A DNA stretch of 64,000 nt, taken from the NCBI RefSeq assembly GCF_032854445.1, contig NC_088303.1, positions 255,501 through 319,500 on the forward strand. The letters run 5' to 3'. Positions 23,665 through 52,774 of this stretch are shown in pieces (the first letter of the stretch is position 1; every line of letters starts with the position of its first letter). Under the pieces are notes generated by a model. That model ran no database searches. It saw only the letters and a program-made list of their open reading frames with translations, and was not told where the DNA came from. Made by a program: the position numbers and the translations under genes. This DNA is from Liolophura sinensis. Its lineage: Eukaryota > Mollusca > Polyplacophora > Chitonida > Chitonidae.

Positions 23665-24182
23665 GCATTGTGCCTGACCTGATTGGCGCCGTGATGTTTC
23701 GTTGCATGAGGCATAAGATTATATTACTCCCAAGCCAAGTAGTGAACTTGTACAAGTGTGCAGACTGTTCAAAGATCAAACGTGTCTAGTGTATAAACCG
23801 CTTTTACTATATAACAGTTATATAAAGTTGTATAAAATTATGATCTATAACAACTGACTCTGAGTATAAGCGTGGAGTAATTTTCTAAAATATAGCGGCT
23901 TCAGTTCAAGCCATGTTCAACTCTTGTCAGCAATGCTGTTATCGTTATCGAGAAAACTTCTCGGTAGCACAGTTGTCTTTTGAAGCACAGGTACCTGGCG
24001 GAAGAATATATGCAAACGATGTCTTTAATTTTCATATGTGTATTAGTGCGCTTGCGCTATGTGACAGCACACATATTAGAGGTACGGTGGTTTTACTCAG
24101 GTATGTAAGAATTTATATGAATGAAATGAAACAATGAAGCCATACAGTAGATAGATTAGCAATGAATGGTTGTCTCCCTATT

Positions 24183-24188
24183 AATAAA
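24183..24188 (+). terminator. Candidate polyadenylation signal (AATAAA)
   Basis: AATAAA about 520 bases after the stop of the small membrane-protein gene. Plausible but not unique in this AT-rich DNA. Confidence 0.35.
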
Positions 24189-24689
24189 GCAAGTAAACAT
24201 ACCACGTATGACGTTTTCTTAGTTTCTGTGGATATATAGGCCTACAAATATCCAGCCTTTATTCACAGCGATAAGTAACATTCACGCCAGCATCAGGTTT
24301 CTCGCCATACCTCAAATGATAGTATCTATAGACTGACTCGAATCGCAAATCGTTCAAGATGTTTGATGGTAGGTGCGCTCGTATCCAAAAGGATAATGGA
24401 GGTAACTAGTATTTCATAAGGTCTAAGACGTACAAATGAAAAACAAACCTGAAAACGCAATACTGGAGATGGCGGTCATCTAAATAAGGTAAGACTACTT
24501 TCGTTGTCACTTTGTAGTCCCAATATAAAGTCCCGCTCAAAGGGTTTAATCTCACGTTTCTAAGTGTCGTAAACCCTGACAAGACCCGTGCCAAAACCTC
24601 AGTACTGTGACGGGTTAGAATATCGAGAGTAGCTCAGTTGTGTGGAGGCCTTCTACCAGAATTACGGAGGCACGCTCCACGACATAGAC

Positions 24690-27060
24690 TGATGAGTTTT
24701 CAATATTACAGCCATGCCGACAACATTATATCCAAGCTGTCAATAGTACAGCCTGGTTGTGAGCACTATCTCTGAGCTGCCAATAGTACAGCCTGGTTGT
24801 GAGCACTACCCCTGAGCTGTAAATAATACAACTGGACCGTGACCGCTACTCCTGAGCTGACAATAGTACGGTCTGGTTTTGAAGCGCTACCTCGGAGCTG
24901 CCAAAAGTAAAGCTTGGCAGGGAGCACTACCTCTGAGCTCACAATAGCTCTGATTCTGTGATTGTCACTGGTATATCCAGGTTGTCAGCGCTATGGCTGG
25001 ACTGCCAATGGTACATCATGTTGTCAGAATTATTTCTGTTATTGGTCACTACTATATCCAAGCTATCAGCATTATTTCTGTGATTGTCACTGCTGCATCT
25101 AGGTTGTCGCGATATTTGTTAACTCTCACTAGTACATGTAGATTATCCTCACTATTCCTGGACTTTCATTAGTACAATCCATGTTGTCAGCATTATTTCT
25201 GGACTCCCACTCGTACATCCAGGTTGTGAGAATTTTTTCTGGACTCACTCGTACATCCATGTTGTCAGCATTATTTCTGGACTCACTCGTACATCGAGGT
25301 TGTCAGCATTATTTCTGGACTCCCACTCGTACATCCAGGTTGCGAGAAATTTTTCTGACTCACTCGTACATCCATGTTGTCAGCATTATTTCTGGACTCC
25401 CCACTCGTACATCCAGGTGTGAGAATTTTTTCTGGACTCACTCGTACATCCATGTGTCAGCATTATTTCTGGACTCCCACTCGTACATCCAGGTTGTGAG
25501 AATTTTTTCTGGACTCACTCGTACATCCAGGTTGTCAGCATTATTTCTGGACTCACTCGTACATCCATGTTGTCAGCATTATTTCTGGACTCCCACTCGT
25601 ACAACCAGGTTGTGAGCATTATTTCTGGACTCCCCACTCGTACATCGAGGTGTCAGCATTATTTCTGGACTCCCACTCGTACATCCAGGTTGTGAGAATT
25701 TTTTCTGGACTCACTCGTACATCCATGTTGTGAGCATTATTTCTGGACTCCCACTCATACATGCAGGTTGTCAGCGTTATTTCTAGACAATCACTCGCAC
25801 ATCCAGGTTGTGAGCATTATTTCTGGACTCTTACTAGTGTATCCACATTGTCAGAACTCTTTCAGACTGCCACTGGCACATCCAGTTTGTGTGCACTATC
25901 TTCTCGACTCTCACTCGTACATCCGATCTGTCCGCAGTATTTCTTGACTTTCACTCGTACATTCACGTGTTAACTGTCACCTGTAGTTCAACGTTGAGAG
26001 CACTGCTTTTGGGCTGTCACCAGTACGCCCAGACTTTAAGCCCAATTTCTGCATCTCAATAAGTACATCTAGGCTGTACACATTATTTGTTGGATGTCAA
26101 TTCTACTTCCAAGCTATCAGCACCACATGTCGACTGTCAGTGGTATATCAAGGCGCCAATGCAGTACTATATGTGGGCTGTCGGTGGAATATCAAGGCTG
26201 TCAGCGCTGAATGTCGGCTGTCAGTGGTACATCCAGGCAACCATGCAGTACTACATATCTACTGTTAGTGGTATGTCTAGGCTATCACTACTACATGTCG
26301 GCTGTCAGAGGTATATCCAAGTTGTCAGCACATATCAGGCTGTCATTAGTATACTCAGATTTTCAGTACAACATGTCGGCTGTCAGAGGTATATCCAGGC
26401 TGTCAGCACCACTTGTCGACTGTCGGTGGTATATCCAGGCGCCAATGCAGTATATGTATTATAATATCAAGGCCATCAACACTGCATGTCGTCTGTCATT
26501 AGTATAACCAGGCTGTCAGCACTACATGTCGACTGTCAGTGGTAGATCAAGGCTGTCAGCACTACATGTCGGCTGTCAGTGGTATATCCAGCCTGTCAAC
26601 ACCACATGTCAGCTGTCAGTGGTATATCCAAGCTATCACCACCTTATGTCGGCTGTTAGTGGTACATCCAGGCGCCAATGCAGTACCATATGTCGGCTGC
26701 CAGTGGTATATCCAGGCAGTCACCACTGCACGTCGACTGCCAGAGGTATATCCAATCTATCAGCATTACATGTCGTCTGTCAGTGGTACATCCAGGCTGT
26801 CAGCACTACATCTCTACTGTCAGATATATATCCAGGCAGCATATGTCGGCTGTCAGTGGTATATCTAGGCCGTCAGCACTGTATGTTGGCTGTCAGTGGT
26901 ATATCCAGATTGTCAGTAGTACATGTCGGCTGTCAGTGGTATATCCAGACTGTCAGCACTGTATGTCGGCTGCCAGTGGTGTATCCTTACCCCAGTGTCG
27001 GCTGTCAGTGGTACTTTCAGGCTGTCAGCACTACATGCTGGGCTATCAGCAGTGTAATAT
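24690..27060. repeat. 37-40 bp minisatellite array in three sub-arrays
   Basis: 24690-25130: diverged units with CAATAGTACAGCCTGGTTGT. 25160-25980: homogeneous units with TTATTTCTGGACTCCCACTC then GTACATCCAGGTTGTCAGCA. 26080-27060: units with TGTCGGCTGTCAGTGGTATA then TCCAGGCTGTCAGCACTACA. All share a GTAYATCCAGGYTGTCAGC core and so derive from one ancestor. Long frames here are repeat artefacts. The array begins about 30 bases beyond the stop of the hydroxylase gene and probably lies in or beside its 3' UTR. Confidence 0.85.
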
Positions 27061-27090
27061 TTTGTGGTTAGCCAGAAATGAGAAATAACT

Positions 27091-43757
<16,667 letters not shown>

Positions 43758-44083
43758 AGTTTTTCCTGAGTTTTTAATGTCAGTGTGTAAGTACGTAAAG
43801 AAGAAACATATATCAGCTCCTTAACCTTTGTCTGTAATAGGATTGTGTTGGCGATAGGTTCAACACACACACTCCTCGCTGCACAGAGCTACACCTAGTT
43901 GTGTGTTGTCAGCGTCTTACAGCTGCCTTCTTTAACACCTGATTATCACTTGAGCAGGCAAGTTCCGCCCATGGCAAAGTCATCAATGTACCTTAGTTGC
44001 AGGAGATGACCGTCAATCATTATGTCATGCCTGTATTTATCTCTTCATCTATACAAAAGCAGGTGACGTGGCGTATCTCATCA

Positions 44084-44187
<104 letters not shown>

Positions 44188-44859
44188 TAACAAACTAAAT
44201 CTGGCTAGATAAATTAAGATTTGTGGGTGAAATATGACGGGCTAATTTTAGTTCACCACCCTCACAACGTAGTGGAGAAAAATGAAGGGTCGCATTCATG
44301 AACGTGTAAGCTATTGTATAGGTGTAGAAAGCTATGTAAAGAATGACGGTACGAATATGTTGAAAATCCTCTAAGCAAATAAGTCACACGGTGATAAGAT
44401 ATCGTCTTCTTCTGTAGGGAGTGGAGGACATACCCGCTAAAAACGCCATGGAATACCTGCGGGCCTAAGGTTCCTTGTAACGCGTGCAGGTCAGTACATA
44501 GATATGTACTTGCCTGTACACTGTGCAAAGTCAGAAAAAATGATTGTCAAAGATTTTAATTGGATTTTATTATTCTATTTAGATGTATCAGGTGTCTTCC
44601 TAGATACACCTATAGGTCTTCCAGATTACAACTGAAAATAAACAATGGCAAAGAATTTGAATATTTACACAAATTATAAATTTGCACGAAATACTTGATA
44701 TAGGCGAAATGATGATGACACTGTCAGTATTCACAGACAGTCTGAATCCCATACCGATAGTTTTCATCAGTGGTCATAAGCGTTCAAATCAGTGTGGCTA
44801 TCCACTTCTGATTCTGTCTGTCCTCGCGATGTTGTTGTATTATAACAGGACACTTAGAT

Positions 44860-45560
44860 ACAGTACAATATTTCACCCTGGAATGCACCCCGTACAATCT
44901 TTCACCCTGGAATGGATCCAGTACAATCTTTCATTCTGACATGCATCCAGTACAATATTTCACCCTGGAATGCATCCTGTACAATCTTTCGCTCTGACAT
45001 ACATCCAGTACAATATTTCACTCTGAAATGCTTCCAGTACAATCTTTCACCCTGGAATGCACCCTGTACAACCTTTAACTGTGGAATGCATCCTGTACAA
45101 TATTTCACCCTATAATGCATCCATACAATCTTTCTTTCTGGCATGCATCTAGTACAATATTTTATCCTGGCATGCACCCATTACAACCTTTCACCCTGGA
45201 ATGGAACCCGTACAATCTTTCATCCTGGAATGCATTCAATACAATCTTTCATTCTGGAATGCATCCCGTACAATCTTTCATCCTGGAATACATTCAATAC
45301 AATCTTTTATTCTGGAATGTATCCAGTACAATCTTTCATCCAGGAATCCATCCCGTACAATCTTTCATCCTGGAGTACATCCATACAATCTTTCAACCTG
45401 GGATGCACCCAGTACACTCTTTCACCCTGGAATGCATACATACAATCTTTCATTCTGGAATGCACCCAGTACAATCTTTCACCCTGGAATGCATTCTGTA
45501 CAATCTTTCATTCTGGAATGCATGCAGTACAATCTTTTCACCCTGGCATGCATCCATCAT
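44860..45560. repeat. 30-bp minisatellite, about 23 units
   Basis: Unit CTGGAATGCATCCAGTACAA then TCTTTCACCC, mostly in register; three overlapping + frames and one - frame are open through it only because 30 is divisible by three. Between this array and 47528 I recognise no gene except the SINE-like piece below. Confidence 0.9.
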
Positions 45561-46909
45561 TCATTGTGTTCGTATGTGTTAACGTACAACAGATATACTT
45601 ATATGGTACTCATGGCCAATTGATCCTTACGTAAACCATATACATATGTAATATTGGCCAATGGTGATGCCCCGATGTAAAGACTGCACGATCTGTATTT
45701 TCAAAGAGATAATTGGAACGGATATTAATGGCAAAGAAAACACTAAAATGAAGTATTTATATTAGATGAAAGAGAACACAAATCAGGGGTCTGACTTCAA
45801 CATCTCTTTTTAAATCAAAACTAAAATTTGAACAGGTACAACAGATGCTTATTATGTAGTGTTTGCTCGGTAGCATATATGGATGCACATGCATTTCGTT
45901 TTTGTTTCATATTTCTTTAAAGATAAAAAAACAACAGTCGTCTGTCATCTGCACTATATGATTGGCCATTGCCAATTATTATTAGTATTCATTAAGCACG
46001 TTGGGATAGAGCAAGCTCTGTGGAGATTTGTTCCCGCCTTTATTGACTTATGTCTGTACACCTCTGTATAATATATACATGTATGTGGAATACTGGTGAA
46101 TAAAAAAAATCAATCAATCAATCGATTAAACACTGCCCAGAAATATAGTTTGAAGTATTTTTTCTAATGTTTCTAACCGAGTTAAATGGCTTTAATCCAT
46201 TCTAGTGACCCAGAAGGTATCAGTGATGTCATATTCATAGTTTGTGCTTCAAATAGTTTGTTTCAAGATCCCCTGCAGGGATTCAAGGGACAGATGCATT
46301 CATAGATCTATATGTATACGCATTCCGAATGAAGAAATCTCGTAGTCCGTGTACTTTAAGTGACAAACACCAGTGTTACTTCACTGGTTCCAACACCATC
46401 TCAAAATGTGAAGTTTTAAATGCATTTTACGAGGGTGAAAAAAATTCTTAAAAAATAAAATCCAGCAACTTTTATGAACAGTGTTTACTGGTCTTTCATC
46501 TGACATAACCTTCACATTAGTGTTTTCTTTGCCTTTAGTCCTAGGTAGGTCGCCGTCATTGAGATTAAACAATCACACGACATGTATAAGTGACATGAGC
46601 TCATCTAAATCCGAACCAATGGTTTATCTTACAGACGTTCCAAGCTCAACAATAATAGGATTGTTGACTACGATTTGCTTCAGGGACAAAGTTTTACATA
46701 TTCATAAAACTGGCTGCACGACGTACTGGGCTATGGACTGCGCCTTGTGAACGTCTTAACAGAGTTAAAATTCATCAGCTAGCAGGAATTAACATATTTT
46801 ATGGGCGTAGAGAGAAGCTGACAATCTGCACGTAAAATAAACTTCTGATTTCAATACATCACATACATGTACATAAAAGGAATGTGACATGCACTGGTTG
46901 CCTCGACTT

Positions 46910-47070
46910 TATTATTTGAGTGGAGAGCCGTATCTGGTGTCTTCGTCATAAAGTTCCAGTGGGGCAGCACTGTAAACTTGTGGGCATTGGGTCGGGCCTG
47001 TCACAAGGAGACACTTTCGTGATATGATCGTAATATTATAGAACCTGACGTTAAACACAGAATAAACAAA
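46910..47070 (+). mobile_element. Mollusc SINE-like fragment
   Basis: GTCTTCGTCATAAAGTTCCA, GGGGCAGCACTGTAAA and ACGTTAAACACAGAATAAAC follow the order of a repeat common in bivalve genomes (from memory). Head not recognised. Confidence 0.4.
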
Positions 47071-48355
47071 GAAAGATTATATATTAACTATATGATTGCT
47101 TGTCTAGAGCTTTCGTGTGTATATACATATATATGCAGACCTATCGGTTATGTTGCCCTATATACGTCCCCTGCTCGATTCCAACATTTTGAACCTATAT
47201 TGGAGAGGAAAAGAACACGGGTGTCTCCCACGAGCAAACCATATGCCTCACAGCAGCTGTTCATCCCTCTCCGCACTGGAGTACCTCTCTCCTTCGGGTA
47301 TTTACTGAAAATCGCTCAAGCGTATCCATCAGGTATACAGTCTGCAAAATTGGTGCGTTTCTGAGTACTGGCTCTATTATTCTCCTGCACATATATTCAT
47401 GTCATTCAAACATTTATGAGTTCATATTCACATTGTCATATCTGGTATACCCAGCAATTTAGAAATCTTAATTATTTCATATTAAGACATATATTGTTTT
47501 ATGTCAATCTATGTTTGCACCAAATATGAATATCGTTTCCCGCATGTTTACATGTACCTGCAGCTGTTACAAAGTTATCCCCCATGTTGTGTTCCGGTAT
47601 TGCATCACGGAGAAATCAGCTACATGTACCTGCGGCTGTTATAAAGTTATCCCCTCCTGTTCTGTTCCGGTATTGCACCACGGAGAAATCAGCTACATGT
47701 ACCAGCGGCTGTTATAAAGTTATCCCCTCCTGTTGTGTTCCGGTATTGCACCACGGAGAAATCAGCTACATGTACTTAGGGTTATTATAAAGTTATCCCC
47801 TTCTGTTGTGTTCCGGTATTGCGCCACGGAGAAATCAGCTACATGTACTTAGGGTTATTATAAAGTTATCCCCTCCTGTTGTGTTCTGGTATTGCACCAC
47901 GGAGAAATCAGCTACATGTACCAGCGGCTGTTATAAAGTTATCCCCGATGTTGTGTTCCGGTATTGCACCACGGAGAAATCAGCTACACGTACCAGCGGC
48001 TATTATAAAGTTATCTCCTTCTGTTGTGTTCCGGTATTGCGCCACGGAGAAATCAGCTACATGTACTTAGGGTTATTATAAAGTTATCCCCTTCTGTTGT
48101 GTTCCAGTATTGCATCACGGAAAAATCAGCACATGTACTTAGGGTTAGTATAAAGTTATCCCCTTCTGTTGTGTTCCGGTATTGCATCACGGAGAAATCA
48201 GCTACATGTACCATCGGCTGTTATAAAGTTATCCCCTCCTGTTGTGTTCCGGTATTGCACCACGGAGAAATCAGCTACATGTACTTTATAATAACCCTAA
48301 GTACATGTAGCTGATTTCTCCGTGGCGCAATACCGGAACACAACAGAAGGGGATA

Positions 48356-49200
48356 ACTCCACCCTCACCGCCGTCTGGCCAATCCCTCGGCATTCCGGCT
48401 TATGCTCCTCGAGCAGATCCTCCCTTGTGTAACGGTGTAGACACCGCTCACAGAAGTGTTTGCGATTTGGCGCCTTACTTTCTTGGTATAGGAGCCGATT
48501 GAGGTCTTTTATCCACGTATAATGGAATTTGCCTGCCTTCTTAATCAGCATCAGATTGATTCGGGGCGTGTCGCCGGGCTGCTTGCTGAGGCGGTGCACG
48601 ATCATGCCATTGTCCCACCCGAACACGTTGATGGCGAGGTCGTTCTTCCCCTCCACTTTAGGGATCTGAGAGATGGGTGTGGGGGCGTCGATCCCCCCAA
48701 AGTCAAGACCATCATTGGGGGATACTTTGTTGGTCTCTGGGGGTTTCTGGCGGCTGGAAATAAGACAGACTGGAGTGCCCATCGGAGGCAGTCGTCGTCT
48801 TTGTTCTTCACGTTGATTACTTCCAGAACCACCACAAACAGCTACCGGCTCTGTTCATCATATATGCCGACTTCGAGGCTCTGACCAAAAAGGTTGAAGG
48901 CCCACCGCCCAGCTCCACAGAGAGCAGCACTCAAAAGACTCAGCACCACGAGCCCTGCAGTTACTGCTATGTTGTCGTGCGTTGCGACGGCCTCACAAAA
49001 CGCCCCGTGGAATACAGAGGCCCTAACGCCACGGAACACTTCCTCAGAGCTCTCCAACAGGAGGAGCAGGAAATCAAAAATGTTCTAGCAAACCCTATAG
49101 CCATGAGGATGACTCCCCAAGACTGGCAGGCCCACAACAACGCCACAACCTGTCACGTGTGTGAGAAGCCTCTAGGCGTCGATTCTGTGCGCGATCACTG
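48356..49200. pseudogene. Rearranged PolB fragment embedded in satellite, block 1
   Basis: 48356-48820 is the reverse complement of PolB 53104-53568 (copy 2) and 48821-49200 matches 53598-53977 in direct orientation; 28 bases between the two source segments are missing. Essentially identical to copy 2, so a recent rearrangement of that gene rather than an independent insertion. Junctions show only a few bases of homology. Confidence 0.85.
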
Positions 49201-50173
49201 AATATCGTTTCCCGCATGTTTACATGTACCTGCAGCTGTTACAAAGTTATCCCCCATGTTGTGTTCCGGTATTGCATCACGGAGAAATCAGCTACATGTA
49301 CCTGCGGCTGTTATAAAGTTATCCCCTCCTGTTGTGTTCCGGTATTGCACCACGGAGAAATCAGCTACATGTACCAGCGGCTGTTATAAAGTTATCCCCT
49401 CCTGTTGTGTTCCGGTATTGCACCACGGAGAAATCAGCTACATGTACTTAGGGTTATTATAAAGTTATCCCCTCCTGTTGTGTTCCGGTATTGCGCCACG
49501 GAGAAATCAGCTACATGTACTTAGGGTTATTATAAAGTTATCCCCTTCTGTTGTGTTCCGGTATTGCACCACGGAGAAATCAGCTACATGTACTTAGGGT
49601 TATTATAAAGTTATCCCCTTCTGTTGTGTTCTGGTATTGCGCCACGGAGAAATCAGCTACATGTACTTAGGGTTATTATAAAGTTATCCCCTCCTGTTGT
49701 GTTCTGGTATTGCACCACGGAGAAATCAGCTACATGTACCAGCGGCTGTTATAAAGTTATCCTCGATGTTGTGTTCCGGTATTGCACCACGGAGAAATCA
49801 GCTACACGTACCAGCGGCTATTATAAAGTTATCCCCTTCTGTTGTGTTCCGGTATTGCGCCACGGAGAAATCAGCTACATGTACTTAAGGTTATTATAAA
49901 GTTATCCCCTTCTGTTGTGTTCCAGTATTGCATCACGGAAAAATCAGCACATGTACTTAGGGTTAGTATAAAGTTATCCCCTTCTGTTGTGTTCCGGTAT
50001 TGCATCACGGAGAAATCAGCTACATGTACCATCGGCTGTTATAAAGTTATCCCCTCCTGTTGTGTTCCGGTATTGCACCACGGAGAAATCAGCTACATGT
50101 ACTTTATAATAACCCTAAGTACATGTAGCTGATTTCTCCGTGGCGCAATACCGGAACACAACAGAAGGGGATA

Positions 50174-51018
50174 ACTCCACCCTCACCGCCGTCTGGCCAA
50201 TCCCTCGGCATTCCGGCTTATGCTCCTCGAGCAGATCCTCCCTTGTGTAACGGTGTAGACACCGCTCACAGAAGTGTTTGCGATTTGGCGCCTTACTTTC
50301 TTGGTATAGGAGCCGATTGAGGTCTTTTATCCACGTATAATGGAATTTGCCTGCCTTCTTAATCAGCATCAGATTGATTCGGGGCGTGTCGCCGGGCTGC
50401 TTGCTGAGGCGGTGCACGATCATGCCATTGTCCCACCCGAACACGTTGATGGCGAGGTCGTTCTTCCCCTCCACTTTAGGGATCTGAGAGATGGGTGTGG
50501 GGGCGTCGATCCCCCCAAAGTCAAGACCATCATTGGGGGATACTTTGTTGGTCTCTGGGGGTTTCTGGCGGCTGGAAATAAGACAGACTGGAGTGCCCAT
50601 CGGAGGCAGTCGTCGTCTTTGTTCTTCACGTTGATTACTTCCAGAACCACCACAAACAGCTACCGGCTCTGTTCATCATATATGCCGACTTCGAGGCTCT
50701 GACCAAAAAGGTTGAAGGCCCACCGCCCAGCTCCACAGAGAGCAGCACTCAAAAGACTCAGCACCACGAGCCCTGCAGTTACTGCTATGTTGTCGTGCGT
50801 TGCGACGGCCTCACAAAACGCCCCGTGGAATACAGAGGCCCTAACGCCACGGAACACTTCCTCAGAGCTCTCCAACAGGAGGAGCAGGAAATCAAAAATG
50901 TTCTAGCAAACCCTATAGCCATGAGGATGACTCCCCAAGACTGGCAGGCCCACAACAACGCCACAACCTGTCACGTGTGTGAGAAGCCTCTAGGCGTCGA
51001 TTCTGTGCGCGATCACTG
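50174..51018. pseudogene. Rearranged PolB fragment embedded in satellite, block 2
   Basis: Same structure as block 1, shifted by exactly 1818 bases: inverted part 50174-50638, direct part 50639-51018. Together with its satellite it forms a tandem duplication of block 1 in which only the number of satellite monomers differs (by two). Confidence 0.85.
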
Positions 51019-52077
51019 AATATCGTTTCCCGCATGTTTACATGTACCTGCAGCTGTTACAAAGTTATCCCCCATGTTGTGTTCCGGTATTGCATCACGG
51101 AGAAATCAGCTACATGTACCTGCGGCTGTTATAAAGTTATCCCCTCCTGTTGTGTTCCGGTATTGCACCACGGAGAAATCAGCTACATGTACCAGCGGCT
51201 GTTATAAAGTTATCCCCTCCTGTTGTGTTCCGGTATTGCACCACGGAGAAATCAGCTACATGTACTTAGGGTTATTATAAAGTTATCCCCTTCTGTTGTG
51301 TTCCGGTATTGCGCCACGGAGAAATCAGCTACATGTACTTAGGGTTATTATAAAGTTATCCCCTTCTGTTGTGTTCCGGTATTGCACCACGGAGAAATCA
51401 GCTACATGTACTTAGGGTTATTATAAAGTTATCCCCTTCTGTTGTGTTCTGGTATTGCGCCACGGAGAAATCAGCTACATGTACTTAGGGTTATTATAAA
51501 GTTATCCCCTTCTGTTGTGTTCCGGTATTGCAGCACGGAAAAATCAGCTACATGTACCAGCGGCTGTTATAAAGTTATCCTCGATGTTGTGTTGCGGTAT
51601 TGCACCACGGAGAAATAAGCTACATGTACTTAGGGTTATTATAAAGTTATCCCCTTCTGTTGTGTTCCAGTATTGCATCACGGAAAAATCAGCTACATGT
51701 ACCAGCGGCTGTTATAAAGTTATCCTCGATGTCGTGTTTCGGTATTGCACCACGGAGAAATAAGCTACATGTACCAGCGGCTATTATAAAGTTATCCCCT
51801 CCTGTTGTGTTCCGGTATTGCACCACGGAGAAATCAGCTACATGTACCATCGGCTGTTATAAAGTTATCCCCTTCTGTTGTGTTCCGGTATTGCACCACG
51901 GAGAAATCAGCTACATGTACTTAGGGTTATTATAAAGTTATCCCCTTCTGTTGTGTTCCGATATTGCACCACGGAGAAATCAGCTACATGTACCTACGGC
52001 TGTTATAAAGTTATCCCCTCCCCCCCCCCTCCTATTGTGTCCCGGTATGTTCCGGTATTGCACCATCAGCTACATGT

Positions 52078-52205
52078 ACTCCACAAGTCCGTTCTTCTGA
52101 CGGGTGAGCCGTGGCCTAGTGGGTTTACCCTTCACACTGATCGACTGACCACATGAGCCTAAAGCATCTGGATCGACCTCAGCCGGGAAGACCTCGTGTA
52201 AAATA
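52078..52205 (+). mobile_element. tRNA-derived SINE, copy c
   Basis: Homologous to 11095-11235: CCGTGGCCTAGTGGGTTTAC and GGATCGACCTC. It lies directly between the last 73-bp monomer and the end of copy 2. Confidence 0.55.
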
Positions 52206-52400
52206 GGTTGTTGTTACCAGTAGTATACACACTATAGGTTCTGGTAAATAGAGGCCCCCAGCCCCTATTCCCGGCGAGGTCCAGAAGTTCTAGTATACAC
52301 ACTATAGGTTCTGGCGCATCCTCCCCTTGGGGCCCTCCCCGTAACAAATAGAGGCTCCCCCCCCCAGCCCCCAGCCCCCCCCCCCCCCCGCCCCTTTCCC
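52206..52400. repeat. Terminal block of copy 2 with duplicated TATACACACTATAGGTTCTGG motif and poly-C tracts
   Basis: GTATACACACTATAGGTTCT occurs twice (about 52222 and 52292), matching the inverted motif at 10473-10493 in copy 1. Poly-C runs at 52346-52395 look unstable. Likely part of the element terminal repeat. Confidence 0.5.
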
Positions 52401-52439
52401 TGCTTCTGTATTAGACATACCCATCGCACCTGGTATGCT

Positions 52440-52740
52440 TCTACACCAAGCGTGTATACAACATGTGAAAGGGTTACAATAATTGCCGGTGGTTTCTCAT
52501 CGGCTGCACGGAGCTTTGTGGTAAGAGTTGTCTGGGGGAGTACTGCGGGGGTCACCTATACCGTCTGCGGCAAGGTCCTGGCACCCAGCCATGTATTAGC
52601 TGTGGTCGGGGCGTTAAAAACCGGTTTCGGCTTTGCATGGCCTGCGGACATAATAGGGTCCAGACGCGTGAAAGGAAGTGGAGGCATGAGGCTTTCTTGG
52701 ACGAGTTCAAACGGCTTGCGGCTATAGAAATTTACAATTA
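52440..52740 (+). pseudogene. Small Cys-rich zinc-ribbon-like protein (copy 2), stop near the start
   Basis: One frame reads CTELCGKSCLGEYCGG, QPCISCGRG and RLCMACGHNR, then a basic helical tail to TAG at about 52740: four CxxC-type pairs in about 60 residues. An in-frame TGA near 52468 separates it from the likely start. More complete at its 3' end than the copy 1 version (10162-10392). It precedes PolB by about 35 bases in the same orientation. Confidence 0.5.
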
Positions 52741-52774
52741 GAGAGTCGTGTGCATAGTTACACCGACTCGTACA

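Larger units (their letters stand above)
47528..52077. repeat. 73-bp satellite arrays (three blocks)
   Basis: Direct arrays at 47528-48293, 49201-50111 and 51019-52077 (about 10, 12 and 14 monomers). Each starts from the same GAATATCGTTTCCCGCATGT leader. Monomer: TTATAAAGTTATCCCCTTCT, GTTGTGTTCCGGTATTGCAC, CACGGAGAAATCAGCTACAT, GTACTTAGGGTTA. The TTAGGG-like end is not telomeric. Subtypes differ at GTACTTAGGG versus GTACCAGCGGC. Inverted single monomers occur at 48294-48355 and 50112-50173. Confidence 0.92.

Noticed and set aside
44262-44528. Minus-strand frame of 88 codons upstream of the hydroxylase gene
   Set aside because: No recognisable domain or splice link; the hydroxylase has its own signal-peptide exon at 43567-43757.
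46381-47364. Frames of 60-90 codons on both strands as possible genes
   Set aside because: No family signature, no phase-compatible neighbours, and codon content like surrounding non-coding DNA.
48297-50600. Two separate polymerase genes at 48.3-49.2 kb and 50.2-51.0 kb
   Set aside because: Both are short, internally inverted fragments identical to part of copy 2; neither can encode a polymerase domain.
47528-52077. Telomeric repeats (TTAGGG)
   Set aside because: TTAGGG occurs once per 73-bp monomer (CTTAGGGTTA), not in tandem.
52345-52395. Poly-C run as a G-quadruplex regulatory element
   Set aside because: Likely slippage or sequencing instability; the matching region in copy 1 has only short runs.
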